From: JBBIKU01 sp037445245
GTDB lineage: Bacteria; Chloroflexota; Anaerolineae; Anaerolineales; Anaerolineaceae
Length of the DNA stretch: 13,119 nucleotides
Reading direction: 5' to 3'
Assembly (NCBI GenBank): GCA_037445245.1
Contig: JBBIKU010000066.1
Span: 1-13,119, forward strand
The translations under genes and the position numbers were made by a program. Numbering within the stretch: the first letter of the stretch is position 1; each line of letters opens with the position of its first letter. The notes beneath the pieces were generated by a model, which had not been told where the DNA came from, made no database searches, and saw only the letters and a program-made list of their open reading frames with translations. Of the stretch, positions 6,478-13,119 are shown piece by piece.

Positions 6478-8030
6478 TGTTGTGGTGCCTCCACTTCATT
6501 GAGGAACAGATAATTGAGGATCATCTCGTTGGTGATCCATTCCACTGGCGCTAGGTCATCGGTAAAGACCGTCGCCGGCGGCGGAGGGGGCTGTAGGTTC
6601 TCGACCGTGCGCTGCATGGCAAAGATCAGGAGTGGATGCACATCGCCACGCTCGCTCAGGATTTTTAGGTTGTGCAGCAGGTTTTCGGGTTGGGTGGGCT
6701 GCCTCGTGGCGAAGATCATGGAGTTGAAGGTGTCGGGGATGTCCATCACATGCACGGTGGGGAACTCGCTCAGGATGGTGGCGCTGAGAGCGTTGATCAG
6801 ACGCCGGTCATTGCGACCCCGCCCGACGTTGATGACCAGCACGCCGTCGTCGCTGAGTCGCTCTCGCACGGTGGCGAAAAATTCGCGGGTGGTCAAATGC
6901 CAGGGGATGTACGGCGGACGGTAAGCGTCGATGCTGATGATCTGGTAGCGGCGGCGGGATTGCTGTAACCCCCATCGTCCATCCTGCACGATCACGTTCA
7001 GATTGGGCTGATTCATGTCAAAGTAGTGGCGCCCGACCTGCACGATTTTCGGGTCGATTTCGATACCGTCGATGGCAATCTCGCCGAAGACGAGGGTCGC
7101 CTGGCGAGCAGTGGTGCCGGCAGCTAGACCGACGATTGCCATCGCTTCAATGTTCGCCGGGTCGTAAGGCGGCGGGTTGAAAAACGGCGCTGCCAGCACC
7201 AGTTCCCACGGACCAAAGTAGGCAAGCTGTTGGGGGTGGTAGACCGAGTGCACGCCCTGCCCCTCGTTCAAGCGCAAGAAGCGAAAGTCGCCCAGCTCGA
7301 GCACCTGGATGTAGTTGTACGCTGATTCGGTCTCGAACACCAGACCTTGGGTGACTTTGTCGCTGCCCGGCAAGCCACGCCAGGTAAGCGCTGCTACCAG
7401 CAGCGGCATCCACAGGTAAGGCAGGATCGCCCTCCAGCCGCCGGCGCGCCACATGCCGTAAAGGGCGAAAATCAGCAACACGGCGCTGATTGCCAGAAAG
7501 GTGCGGTAGGTGCCGATGGTCGGAATCAGCACCAGTACCGGCAGGAAGGTGCCGATGAACGAACCCAGGGTCGAAATGCCGTAAATCCTGCCCGATATGC
7601 TGCCCAGTTTATCCGTATTTTGGGCGGCGAGGCGGATGGCAAAAGGAGATGCTGTTCCCAGCAGGGTGATGGGAATGCTGAGCAGCACGATCACCGCCGC
7701 GAATGACCCAAAAAGGATGCCCATTTGAAGGCGGTCGAAGGCATTGGCAGCGATTTGGAGCACCGGACGCGAGATGACCGGTGTCAGGGCGATTAGGATT
7801 GCCGCCCACAACAGGATGGTGTAGAAAGTGCGGAAGGAGGGCGAACGGTCAGCCCAGGCGCCTCCCAGAAAGTACCCGCCTGCCAGGCAAATCAGGATCA
7901 GCCCGATGATGCTTGCCCAGACCAGGTTACTGGTGCCGAACACGTTGCCCAGCAGCCGCGAGGCAGCCAGTTCGACCGCCAGGGTGGTCATCCCGGAGAT
8001 GAATACGGCAACGTAAAGGTCTCTACGCAT
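6474..8030 (-). CDS. Membrane-fused spermidine synthase-like protein
   Basis: A 518-residue two-part protein. Residues 1 to about 215 form a membrane domain with around seven hydrophobic segments, beginning VAVFISGMTTLAVELAASRLLG. This start is typical of MFS-like domains fused to spermidine synthase. The rest is a class I methyltransferase-fold aminopropyltransferase-type domain. A glycine-rich nucleotide loop VGLAAGTTAR lies at 300-309, acidic residues E324/D326 in DGIEID, and DGRWGL at 350-355. IDAYRPPYIPWHLTTREFF (367-385) contains the aspartate position used in catalysis, and TDDLAPVEW lies near the C-terminus. True polyamine synthesis is not certain for fused forms. I prefer ATG 8030, with GGGAAG (8040-8035) upstream, over ATG 8054, which would lie at the predicted transcript start. 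It is followed by the coupled DUF1461 gene. Confidence 0.85.
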   Translation of the reverse strand: MRRDLYVAVFISGMTTLAVELAASRLLGNVFGTSNLVWASIIGLILICLAGGYFLGGAWADRSPSFRTFYTILLWAAILIALTPVISRPVLQIAANAFDRLQMGILFGSFAAVIVLLSIPITLLGTASPFAIRLAAQNTDKLGSISGRIYGISTLGSFIGTFLPVLVLIPTIGTYRTFLAISAVLLIFALYGMWRAGGWRAILPYLWMPLLVAALTWRGLPGSDKVTQGLVFETESAYNYIQVLELGDFRFLRLNEGQGVHSVYHPQQLAYFGPWELVLAAPFFNPPPYDPANIEAMAIVGLAAGTTARQATLVFGEIAIDGIEIDPKIVQVGRHYFDMNQPNLNVIVQDGRWGLQQSRRRYQIISIDAYRPPYIPWHLTTREFFATVRERLSDDGVLVINVGRGRNDRRLINALSATILSEFPTVHVMDIPDTFNSMIFATRQPTQPENLLHNLKILSERGDVHPLLIFAMQRTVENLQPPPPPATVFTDDLAPVEWITNEMILNYLFLNEVEAPQQ

Positions 8031-8064
8031 GTGACTTCCCGTCGTTTTTGGCATGATGAACAGA

Positions 8065-8070
8065 ATTATA
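8065..8070 (-). promoter_or_regulatory. -10 box for the spermidine synthase-like/DUF1461 operon
   Basis: A perfect TATAAT reads leftward at 8070-8065. It gives a predicted transcript start near 8058 and a leader of about 28 nt to ATG 8030. The -35 is unclear: TTGCCC at 8091-8086 is 15 nt away, a short spacer. Confidence 0.5.
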
Positions 8071-8113
8071 CCCTACGCAATGGCGGGGCAACTGCGACGA
8101 GATTGGCTTGTTG

Positions 8114-8119
8114 TATAAT
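8114..8119 (+). promoter_or_regulatory. -10 box for the NAD(P)HX repair gene
   Basis: A perfect TATAAT lies at 8114-8119, 30 nt before the ATG at 8150. The best -35 candidate, CTGCGA (8092-8097), is weak. It lies back to back with the minus-strand -10 at 8070-8065, so about 45 nt separate two divergent promoters. Confidence 0.5.
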
Positions 8120-8149
8120 ACGGTCAGTTGCAAACGGGAGGACGAAACC

Positions 8150-9766
8150 ATGAAACTGGTCAGTGTGACGGAGATGCGGGCAATTGAAGCCGAAGCCGAC
8201 CGCCGCCGCGTCAGCTATGAGACCATGATGGAACGCGCCGGCGCCGGGGTGGCGGAAACGGTGCGGCGCTATGGGTCGGTTTTTGAGATCAAGGCAGCGC
8301 TTGCTTTGGTCGGTAGTGGGAACAATGGCGGTGATGCGCTGGTGGCGCTGGCAGATCTGGCGCAAAGCGGCTGGCAGGCGCGGGCGTATTTGCTGCGTGA
8401 GCGACCGGACGATCCGCTGGTGGAACGGCTGCAAACGCAGGGGGGTGAGGTGTTGCTGGCACAGGACGATGCAAAGTACGAAAAGCTGGATGAATGGCTG
8501 AAGCGCAGTAGCGTGTTGATTGATGGGGTTCTCGGCACCGGGGTGAAACTGCCGCTTAAGGAGGACATTGCCCGGCTTTTAAACCACACCCGCAGCCACC
8601 CGATGCTGCCTTTTGTGGTGGCGGTCGATTGCCCTTCCGGGATAGATTGCGACAGCGGCGAAATGGCAGACGAGACCATCCCGGCAGATTTAACGCTGTG
8701 CATGGAGGCGATCAAACATGGCTTGGTGCGCTTTCCGGCGTTCGAGCGCGTCGGCGAGATGCGGGTGGTGCGGCTGGGGCTTCCGGCGGATCTAGAGTCG
8801 TTGCAAAAGAGTAACGACGTGGTGGCTTCGCCGGAATGGGTGAGGGGGGTGTTACCCCGGCGGGGGATGCAGGATCACAAGGGCAGCTATGGCACGGCGA
8901 TGGTGGTGGCGGGTTCGGTCAATTACACCGGAGCGGCGCTGCTGGCAGCCAAAGCGGCGTACCGCGTCGGCGTTGGACTGGTACAACTGGCGGTCGTCTC
9001 CCCGCTGCACACTGCCCTGGCGGGGCAGGCGCCCGAGGTGACCTGGCTGATCCTGCCGGCAGAGATGGGCGCTATTGCTGCCGCGGCGGCAAACGTGGTC
9101 TATGAAAACCTGGGGCGGACAACGGCGATGCTGATCGGACCGGGCTTGGGGCGGGATGAAGACACGGCTGAGTTCATGCGACGATTGATCGGTGGAAAAG
9201 CGGGGCGCCCCAGCAAGTCGCGCATCGGGTGTGTGGTTTCCTCTGATGGCGAGGCGACGGCGCAACCCGCCGCTTTGCCGCCGCTGGTGGTGGACGCCGA
9301 TGGGTTGAACCTGCTGGGGAGCATCCCCGGCTGGCAGCAAAAACTGGCGGGCGAGTCAATCCTCACCCCACACCCGGGCGAAATGGCTGGCTTGACCGGC
9401 TTGAGCGTAGCCGAGATTCAGGCAGAGCGGTGGCAAATTGCCCGCAAGTATGCCGCGGAGTGGGGGCAGGTGGTGGTGTTGAAAGGCGCCCTGACCGTGG
9501 TGGCTGCGCCGGATGGTAGAATAGGCGTGGTAGCGGTGGCGACCCCCGCCCTGGCGCGCGCCGGGACCGGTGATGTGCTGGCGGGTGTAATCGTTGGGTT
9601 GCGCGCCCAGCGGCTGCCCCCCTTTGAAGCCGCCCTGGCAGGCGCATATCTGCACGGGCGCGCCGGCGTGTTGGCAGAGGATCGTTTGGGTCATCCCGCT
9701 GCCGTGATCGCCGGGGATGTTCTGGACCAGCTTCCGTCGGCTCTGTGTGAGACGCTTGAACAATAA
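8150..9766 (+). CDS. nnr: Bifunctional NAD(P)H-hydrate epimerase / ADP-dependent NAD(P)H-hydrate dehydratase
   Basis: A 538-residue metabolite-repair enzyme that epimerises damaged NAD(P)HX and dehydrates S-NAD(P)HX back to NAD(P)H. The N-terminal YjeF-N (epimerase) domain spans about 1-215. It holds MMERAG (26-31), the nucleotide loop GSGNNGGD (55-62) and VDCPSGIDCDSG (159-170). The C-terminal ribokinase-like dehydratase domain starts about residue 228. It holds HKGSYGTAMVVAGS (243-256), IGPGLGRD (329-336), TPHPGE (406-411) and ARAGTGDVLAGV (469-480), with the catalytic-type Asp475. ATG 8150 follows GGGAGGA (8136-8142); the in-frame upstream start at 8108 lies before the -10 box and is unlikely. 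Residues about 348-376 form a less conserved insert before LPPLVVDADGLN. The stop codon runs into the A-tract of the terminator that serves the opposite strand. Confidence 0.94.
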   Translation: MKLVSVTEMRAIEAEADRRRVSYETMMERAGAGVAETVRRYGSVFEIKAALALVGSGNNGGDALVALADLAQSGWQARAYLLRERPDDPLVERLQTQGGEVLLAQDDAKYEKLDEWLKRSSVLIDGVLGTGVKLPLKEDIARLLNHTRSHPMLPFVVAVDCPSGIDCDSGEMADETIPADLTLCMEAIKHGLVRFPAFERVGEMRVVRLGLPADLESLQKSNDVVASPEWVRGVLPRRGMQDHKGSYGTAMVVAGSVNYTGAALLAAKAAYRVGVGLVQLAVVSPLHTALAGQAPEVTWLILPAEMGAIAAAAANVVYENLGRTTAMLIGPGLGRDEDTAEFMRRLIGGKAGRPSKSRIGCVVSSDGEATAQPAALPPLVVDADGLNLLGSIPGWQQKLAGESILTPHPGEMAGLTGLSVAEIQAERWQIARKYAAEWGQVVVLKGALTVVAAPDGRIGVVAVATPALARAGTGDVLAGVIVGLRAQRLPPFEAALAGAYLHGRAGVLAEDRLGHPAAVIAGDVLDQLPSALCETLEQ

Positions 9767-9827
9767 AAAAACCTCCCCACTCAGGCGCGTTGACCGTCTA
9801 GGCGAGCGCGCTTATTTGCAGGGAGGG
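9765..9827 (-). terminator. Terminator for the minus-strand YtxH operon, abutting the nnr stop codon
   Basis: Read leftward, CCTCCC (from GGGAGG at 9826-9821) pairs with GGGAGG (from CCTCCC at 9777-9772). It is followed at once by seven T's (A-run 9771-9765). A smaller GCGCG/CGCGC pair lies in the long loop. The A-run overlaps the TAA of the plus-strand nnr gene. Confidence 0.55.
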
Positions 9828-9843
9828 ACTGTTAACCCGCTTA

Positions 9844-9860
9844 TACCCACTGTGTGGGTA
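9844..9860. repeat. Perfect short palindrome in the convergent gap
   Basis: TACCCAC (9844-9850) and GTGGGTA (9854-9860) form a 7-bp hairpin with a 3-nt loop, between the ends of nnr and the YtxH gene. No T-run adjoins it on either strand. It may strengthen termination or be a protein site; its role is open. Confidence 0.45.
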
Positions 9861-9892
9861 CTTGTTACGAGCCTGTGATTGTTTTGTTTCGG

Positions 9893-10270
9893 TCAGGCGG
9901 CGGCTTTGCCCTGATCGGTTTTGGGGGCTTCAGCCGCTTTGGGTTTGCCTTGCAGTGCTTCGCCTAGCTTTGCCTTTTGTTCCTCAAGAATCACCTTGCC
10001 GCGGTGTTGCAGTTCCTCGGCTCGTTTTTGGGTCATTTCAGCCAGCTCTTCGAAGCGGGCACGCGCTTCCGCCGCGGCGGCTTCAGCCTGTGAATAGGCT
10101 TCGTCGATCGTATCGGCTGCTTTTTCCTTTAACTCGATAGCTCTTTCTTTGATCATGGTGCGCGTTTCTTCACCGGATTGCGGCGCGAGCAGCAAGGCTG
10201 CAACCGCTCCAGTGAGACCACCGACCAGAAAACCGACCATAAAGGCTCCAAACTCATCTCGTTCAGCCAT
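9893..10270 (-). CDS. YtxH-domain membrane protein
   Basis: A 125-residue protein. The N-terminus carries a glycine-rich membrane segment, GAFMVGFLVGGLTGAVAALLL (about 8-28), directly followed by APQSGEETR, the hallmark of YtxH (gas-vesicle/stress-like) proteins. The rest (about 36-110) is charged and alanine- and glutamate-rich, predicting a long helix or coiled coil. It ends in a lysine/alanine/proline tail. Such proteins are usually envelope- or stress-associated with no defined biochemical role. The start at 10270 has AAAGGAG at 10286-10280, 9 nt upstream. It lies 51 nt after the stop of the two-TM protein gene on the same strand and is probably co-transcribed from the promoter at 10895-10867. 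Confidence 0.82.
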   Translation of the reverse strand: MAERDEFGAFMVGFLVGGLTGAVAALLLAPQSGEETRTMIKERAIELKEKAADTIDEAYSQAEAAAAEARARFEELAEMTQKRAEELQHRGKVILEEQKAKLGEALQGKPKAAEAPKTDQGKAAA

Positions 10271-10321
10271 TTTTTATCACTCCTTTCATGTTGGTGTTTG
10301 GTTTGGTTCGATAAATGCGCT

Positions 10322-10780
10322 TCAATCGCGACCTGGGCGCAGTAGGTCTGCCAGTTTTTTTAACCCAGCCAGATAGCCGTTTAGCTTGATCACCGGTTCT
10401 ACCAGATTATTGCTCAAAAAGGTGACAGTACCTCGCATGGTGTTGACGGTTTCGTTGGTGGAATCGAGGATCGGCTTGATCTCGTTGCGCAGCAGGTTGG
10501 TCAGCACCGCCAACTGGATGATCAGGATGATCAGGGCGATGCCGATGATCAGAAATTCCAACGCCATGAAGATGATGAAGACATCCCGGATCTGGCTGGT
10601 GACTTCCGCATCCGCCCGGATCAGAAACACGGCTACGCTAATCACCGCTGCTAACACGATCACTCCCAGAATTACTGCCAGGATGACTTTTCCCTGCCCC
10701 TGACCGCCGGCTTCAACCACGGGGGGTTCGGGTGGTAGCGTTGTTGCGTTTGCTGGTGGGATTGTCTTCGTTTCGTCCAT
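10322..10780 (-). CDS. Uncharacterised two-transmembrane protein with C-terminal helical domain
   Basis: A 152-residue protein I cannot assign to a named family. It has a proline-rich N-terminal tail of about 30 residues and a first membrane segment VILAVILGVIVLAAVISVAVFL. A second long hydrophobic segment starts at DVFIIFMALEFLIIGIAL. It then has an amphipathic tail, with NEIKPILDSTNETVNTMRGT and a leucine/lysine-rich end. The tail loosely resembles DUF948-like proteins, which often sit beside YtxH proteins, as here. I chose ATG 10780 (M of MDETK), preceded by AAAGGA. The longer frame from 10855 would start within a few bases of the predicted transcript start. First gene of the minus-strand pair with the YtxH gene. 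Function unknown. Confidence 0.72.
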   Translation of the reverse strand: MDETKTIPPANATTLPPEPPVVEAGGQGQGKVILAVILGVIVLAAVISVAVFLIRADAEVTSQIRDVFIIFMALEFLIIGIALIILIIQLAVLTNLLRNEIKPILDSTNETVNTMRGTVTFLSNNLVEPVIKLNGYLAGLKKLADLLRPGRD

Positions 10781-10866
10781 GATCCTTTGACCTTCTTTTA
10801 ATCTGCACAACCCATTCCAGGGTTTTTCTGATGCACCCCTTCCAGGTTGAATCACCGATTATTTTT

Positions 10867-10895
10867 ATTATACCCCGGAATTAATGCTTCATCAA
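10867..10895 (-). promoter_or_regulatory. Near-consensus sigma-70 promoter for the two-TM/YtxH operon
   Basis: Read leftward, TTGATG (10895-10890) and TATAAT (10872-10867) are 17 nt apart, matching four of six and six of six consensus bases. The predicted start near 10860 gives a leader of about 80 nt before ATG 10780. Confidence 0.72.
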
Positions 10896-10902
10896 CCAAG
10901 AC

Positions 10903-10938
10903 CACTTTTATCCAGGTTTTTCAGAAGTTGATAAAGTG
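10903..10938. repeat. Imperfect inverted repeat upstream of the divergent genes
   Basis: CACTTTTATC (10903-10912) pairs with GATAAAGTG (10930-10938), nine pairs with one bulged T, across a 17-nt loop in an AT-rich gap. It sits just upstream of the minus-strand -35 and before the plus-strand Ig-like gene. It could be an operator or a chance fold. Confidence 0.3.
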
Positions 10939-10995
10939 CACCGGGCTTAAAAAGTTTGCATCAAAAAACCATTCGTGATAAACTTGCCAGTTACG

Positions 10996-11616
10996 ATGAA
11001 AATCTGTCAGTCTCCGATTTTTTGCCTGCTGGCAGTTTCCTTCTTGCCGTTATGGTCGGCGGTTCTACCGCAGGAGCGACCGCGGGTGGAATATCCGCAG
11101 GCGGGGGAGGTGCTACAAGGAGTGGTGACCATCCGCGGCACTACTCGCACGGTGGGTTTTGTCTCTGCTCAGGTCGCCTTCCGCTATGATGACCCTGAAG
11201 CCGAAACCTGGTTCGTGATTCACACCACCCAGCAGGCGGTTGACGATGATGTTCTGGCGGTCTGGGATACCACCACGATCACTGACGGCGATTACCAATT
11301 GCGGATAACGGTGGATTTAAAAGACGGGCGCCAGTTGACCACCGAAGTACCCGCCTTACGGGTACGCAATTACAGCGCGGTGCAACCTGAACCAGTGACG
11401 GTACAACCTGGCACATCCGAGCGGTTCACCCTTGACGGAATGCAGGCGCCTGCTGTTGCCTCAACCTTGACCGCTACGGTTGTAGCGCCCAACCCGCTGC
11501 AGATCACCCCTCAGCGGCTGGCAGTCAGCCTGATGATGGGATTGGCTGGGGCAGTGGTGTTGTTCGCGGGCATCGGGTTGTATCTTGGCATCCGCGCAGT
11601 TGTCCGCCGGCGCTGA
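10996..11616 (+). CDS. Membrane-anchored Ig-like extracytoplasmic protein
   Basis: A 206-residue protein not matched to a named gene. The N-terminus is a hydrophobic stretch (about 6-24), likely a signal peptide. It is followed from about 31 to 127 by an Ig/fibronectin-like beta domain, with the pattern VEYPQAGEVLQGVVTIRGT, FRYDDPE and TITDGDYQLRITVDLKDG. A threonine- and proline-rich linker runs to about 173. A C-terminal membrane segment (about 175-198) ends with the positive tail AVVRRR, so most of the protein should lie outside the cytoplasm. ATG 10996 is chosen because it makes a compact signal peptide; GTG 10975 in the same frame is possible, and neither has a strong ribosome binding site. 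It lies 31 nt upstream of pth and is probably co-transcribed with it. The function may be adhesion, envelope or binding, but this is unknown. Confidence 0.75.
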   Translation: MKICQSPIFCLLAVSFLPLWSAVLPQERPRVEYPQAGEVLQGVVTIRGTTRTVGFVSAQVAFRYDDPEAETWFVIHTTQQAVDDDVLAVWDTTTITDGDYQLRITVDLKDGRQLTTEVPALRVRNYSAVQPEPVTVQPGTSERFTLDGMQAPAVASTLTATVVAPNPLQITPQRLAVSLMMGLAGAVVLFAGIGLYLGIRAVVRRR

Positions 11617-11647
11617 GGCGAACCGCAGCCTATCGCGAGTAAAAAGC

Positions 11648-12295
11648 ATGCGATTGATCTCGAACCTCTCCAAATTGGTGCGACCGGACCCGACCTCCAC
11701 TGTCTTGATCGTGGGATTGGGCAATCGCGGCAGGGAATACCGCCATAACCGCCACAATGCCGGCTTCATGGTAGTGGATGCGCTTTGCCAGCGTTGGTCG
11801 GTCGTTCCCCACCGTTTGCATTGCCGGGCGTTGGTGGCGATGGTGAAGATCGAGAGTGTACGAGTGCCCACGCAGTGGGTACGAGTTGTGCTGGCGAAAC
11901 CTCAGACCTACATGAACCTTTCGGGTCATGCCGTGGTGTCGTTGTTGAAATTCTATAAAGTCGATCTCGAGCAGATGCTGGTGATCCACGATGATATCGA
12001 TTTGCCTTTGGGCACCATCCGGCTGCGCCCAGGTGGGGGAGCCGGTGGGCAAAAAGGTTTGGCATCGATCATTCAGCAGTTGGGAACACAGCAATTCCCG
12101 CGCCTGCGGGTGGGCGTCGGAAGACCGCCGGGGCAGATGAATGCCGCCGCCTACGTGCTGCGCGACTTTGATTGTTCAGAACTGGACACCCTGGATCGGG
12201 TGTTGGAACGGGCAGCCCAAGCGGTGGAGACCTTCGTGACCGAGGGATTGCAGCCCGCCATGAACCGTTACAATGGCGGGACCGATGAGGATTGA
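11648..12295 (+). CDS. pth: Peptidyl-tRNA hydrolase
   Basis: A 215-residue cytosolic enzyme that releases peptides from peptidyl-tRNA dropped by stalled ribosomes. Key positions are visible: GLGN with Asn26, catalytic His36 in RHNAGFMVVD, PQTYMNLSG with Asn90, and HDDIDLPLG (114-122) with its aspartates. The G-rich RPGGGAGGQKGL follows. The usual GLGNPG reads GLGNRG here. With ATG 11648 the N-terminus is about 16 residues longer than in most Pth proteins. A frame-open extension upstream to TTG 11585 would overlap the preceding gene and is less likely. The ribosome binding site is weak. The TGA stop (12293-12295) overlaps the mfd ATG by one base, and pth-mfd adjacency is common in bacteria. 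Confidence 0.93.
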   Translation: MRLISNLSKLVRPDPTSTVLIVGLGNRGREYRHNRHNAGFMVVDALCQRWSVVPHRLHCRALVAMVKIESVRVPTQWVRVVLAKPQTYMNLSGHAVVSLLKFYKVDLEQMLVIHDDIDLPLGTIRLRPGGGAGGQKGLASIIQQLGTQQFPRLRVGVGRPPGQMNAAAYVLRDFDCSELDTLDRVLERAAQAVETFVTEGLQPAMNRYNGGTDED

Positions 12296-13119
12296 TGCTT
12301 GAGGTAATTCGTTCTCACCCGGCGTATCGGCAATTGCTGGCGGAAATCGAGCAAGGCGACGCTATCCAGGGGCTGGGGTTGCCGCGGGCGGCGCGGCTGC
12401 CGCTCCTTGCGGCTGTGCACGGTGACCTGAACCGCCCGTTGCTATATCTCACCAGCCGCAGCGACCGGGCGCTGGCGCTGTTTGATGAACTGGTGTTTTG
12501 GGCGCCGCAGATCGACCGGCGTCTCTTCCCGGAGCCCAACCCTTTGTTTTATGAGCGCGGCGCTTGGGGCACCGTTACCCGCCGTGACCGGTTACAGGCG
12601 CTGGCGGTACTGGCGCAATACCATTTGCCCGCCGCCAATAATGGATCATCACCACCGCCGCTGCTGATTGCGCCGGTGCGGGCGGTGATGACGCGCACCC
12701 TGCCGCGCCGCGATTTTCTGAAAGTCAGTCACACCCTCCGTCCGCGGCAGGAGGCGCAACCGCAGCAGCTTCAACGCCAGTGGGCGGCGATCGGTTACCA
12801 GTATTCTGAAATTGTGGTCGAGCCAGGACAGTTTTGCCGGCGCGGTGGCATTCTGGATATCTGGGTGCCGGCTGAAGCCAGACCGGTGCGCCTGGATTTC
12901 TTCGGAGACGAGATTGAAACCATCCGCAGCTTCGATCCAGCTACCCAGCGCACCGTAGCCGCTGTGCAGGGCGTGACGATCACCCCGGCGCGTGAGCTGC
13001 TTCCCGCTTACGCCGAAGCGAGGGGGATTCCCCTTTTGCCCACCACAGGGGTAGTTGAGCCGATCGAAGAATTCTTCCTGCCGCTTGTGCACCCAGTGCC
13101 AGCCACGTTGCTGGATTAA
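12295..13119 (+). CDS. mfd: Transcription-repair coupling factor Mfd, N-terminal part ending at a premature stop
   Basis: This is the first 274 residues of Mfd, the translocase that removes stalled RNA polymerase and recruits UvrA. Full-length Mfd is about 1100-1200 residues. The visible part is the UvrB-like N-terminal module. It has GDAIQGLGLPRAARLPLLAA (21-40), LLIAPVRAVM (123-132), VVEPGQFCRRGGILDIW (174-190) and VRLDFFGDEIETIRSFDP (198-215), ending HPVPATLLD. The RNA polymerase-binding domain and the motor domains are absent. Codon 275 is TAA at 13117-13119, where homologues usually continue with LLDY. The window ends exactly there, so a nonsense change, a frameshift just beyond, or an end-of-contig error cannot be separated. 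Start ATG 12295 overlaps the pth stop; the TTG at 12292 is in frame but less likely. Confidence 0.85.
   Translation: MLEVIRSHPAYRQLLAEIEQGDAIQGLGLPRAARLPLLAAVHGDLNRPLLYLTSRSDRALALFDELVFWAPQIDRRLFPEPNPLFYERGAWGTVTRRDRLQALAVLAQYHLPAANNGSSPPPLLIAPVRAVMTRTLPRRDFLKVSHTLRPRQEAQPQQLQRQWAAIGYQYSEIVVEPGQFCRRGGILDIWVPAEARPVRLDFFGDEIETIRSFDPATQRTVAAVQGVTITPARELLPAYAEARGIPLLPTTGVVEPIEEFFLPLVHPVPATLLD

Noticed and set aside
9767..9892. Possible tRNA or small RNA gene in the nnr-YtxH gap, because of several short stems.
   Set aside because: No cloverleaf or T-loop pattern fits; the stems are explained by convergent terminators.
10856..11189. Small glycine-rich reading frame at 10956-11189.
   Set aside because: It overlaps the Ig-like gene in another frame, has low-complexity translation (repeated GGGG and AGG patterns) and no ribosome binding site.
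1..13119. Insertion sequence, transposon end, phage, toxin-antitoxin or CRISPR content.
   Set aside because: No transposase, terminal inverted repeats with target duplications, spaced direct repeats or defence domains were seen by eye in any gap or frame.

Overview
The window looks like chromosomal DNA from a member of the Chloroflexota, most likely class Anaerolineae. This is inferred from gene content and protein style: a long LivM, a spermidine-synthase domain fused to a membrane domain, archaeal-type phosphoglycerate mutase, and YtxH and DUF1461 membrane proteins. No rRNA or other marker is present to prove it. The DNA is GC-rich and gene-dense, with no gap over 300 bases. I see no insertion sequence, CRISPR array, tRNA or rRNA.

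Layout. Positions 1-3057 (+) hold the end of a branched-chain amino acid ABC transporter operon: livH (3' end only), livM, livG (broken) and livF. After a structured 219-base gap comes a UgpC/MsmX-type sugar ABC ATPase (3277-4389, +) with its own promoter and a very clear terminator. Next is a 2,3-bisphosphoglycerate-independent phosphoglycerate mutase of the ApgM family (4495-5648, +), also broken. Convergent to it is a translationally coupled minus-strand pair: a membrane-fused spermidine synthase-like protein (8030-6474) and a DUF1461 membrane protein (6477-5812). A divergent promoter region separates this pair from a bifunctional NAD(P)HX repair enzyme (8150-9766, +). Convergent to that gene is a second minus-strand pair, a two-TM membrane protein (10780-10322) and a YtxH-type protein (10270-9893), behind a near-consensus promoter. 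The window ends with a plus-strand run: a membrane-anchored Ig-like protein, peptidyl-tRNA hydrolase (pth) and the N-terminal part of mfd.

How the genes work together. The window mixes nutrient uptake (Liv system, sugar ATPase), central glycolysis (ApgM), metabolite repair (Nnr), translation maintenance (Pth) and transcription-coupled repair (Mfd), with several uncharacterised envelope proteins. It reads as ordinary core genome. Consensus TATAAT -10 boxes recur in front of four transcription units.

The most notable result is that three normally intact genes are interrupted. livG lacks about 17 nt exactly at Walker B. apgM lacks about 55 nt just after its catalytic-serine motif. mfd meets an in-frame stop at codon 275, exactly at the window end. 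All other reading frames look intact, and the sequence on both sides of each deletion is well conserved. Assembly error or very recent mutation therefore fits better than old decay. I found no convincing new multi-gene system. The best candidates for unexplained structure are the 3073-3210 intergenic RNA-like fold and the uncharacterised membrane gene pairs.
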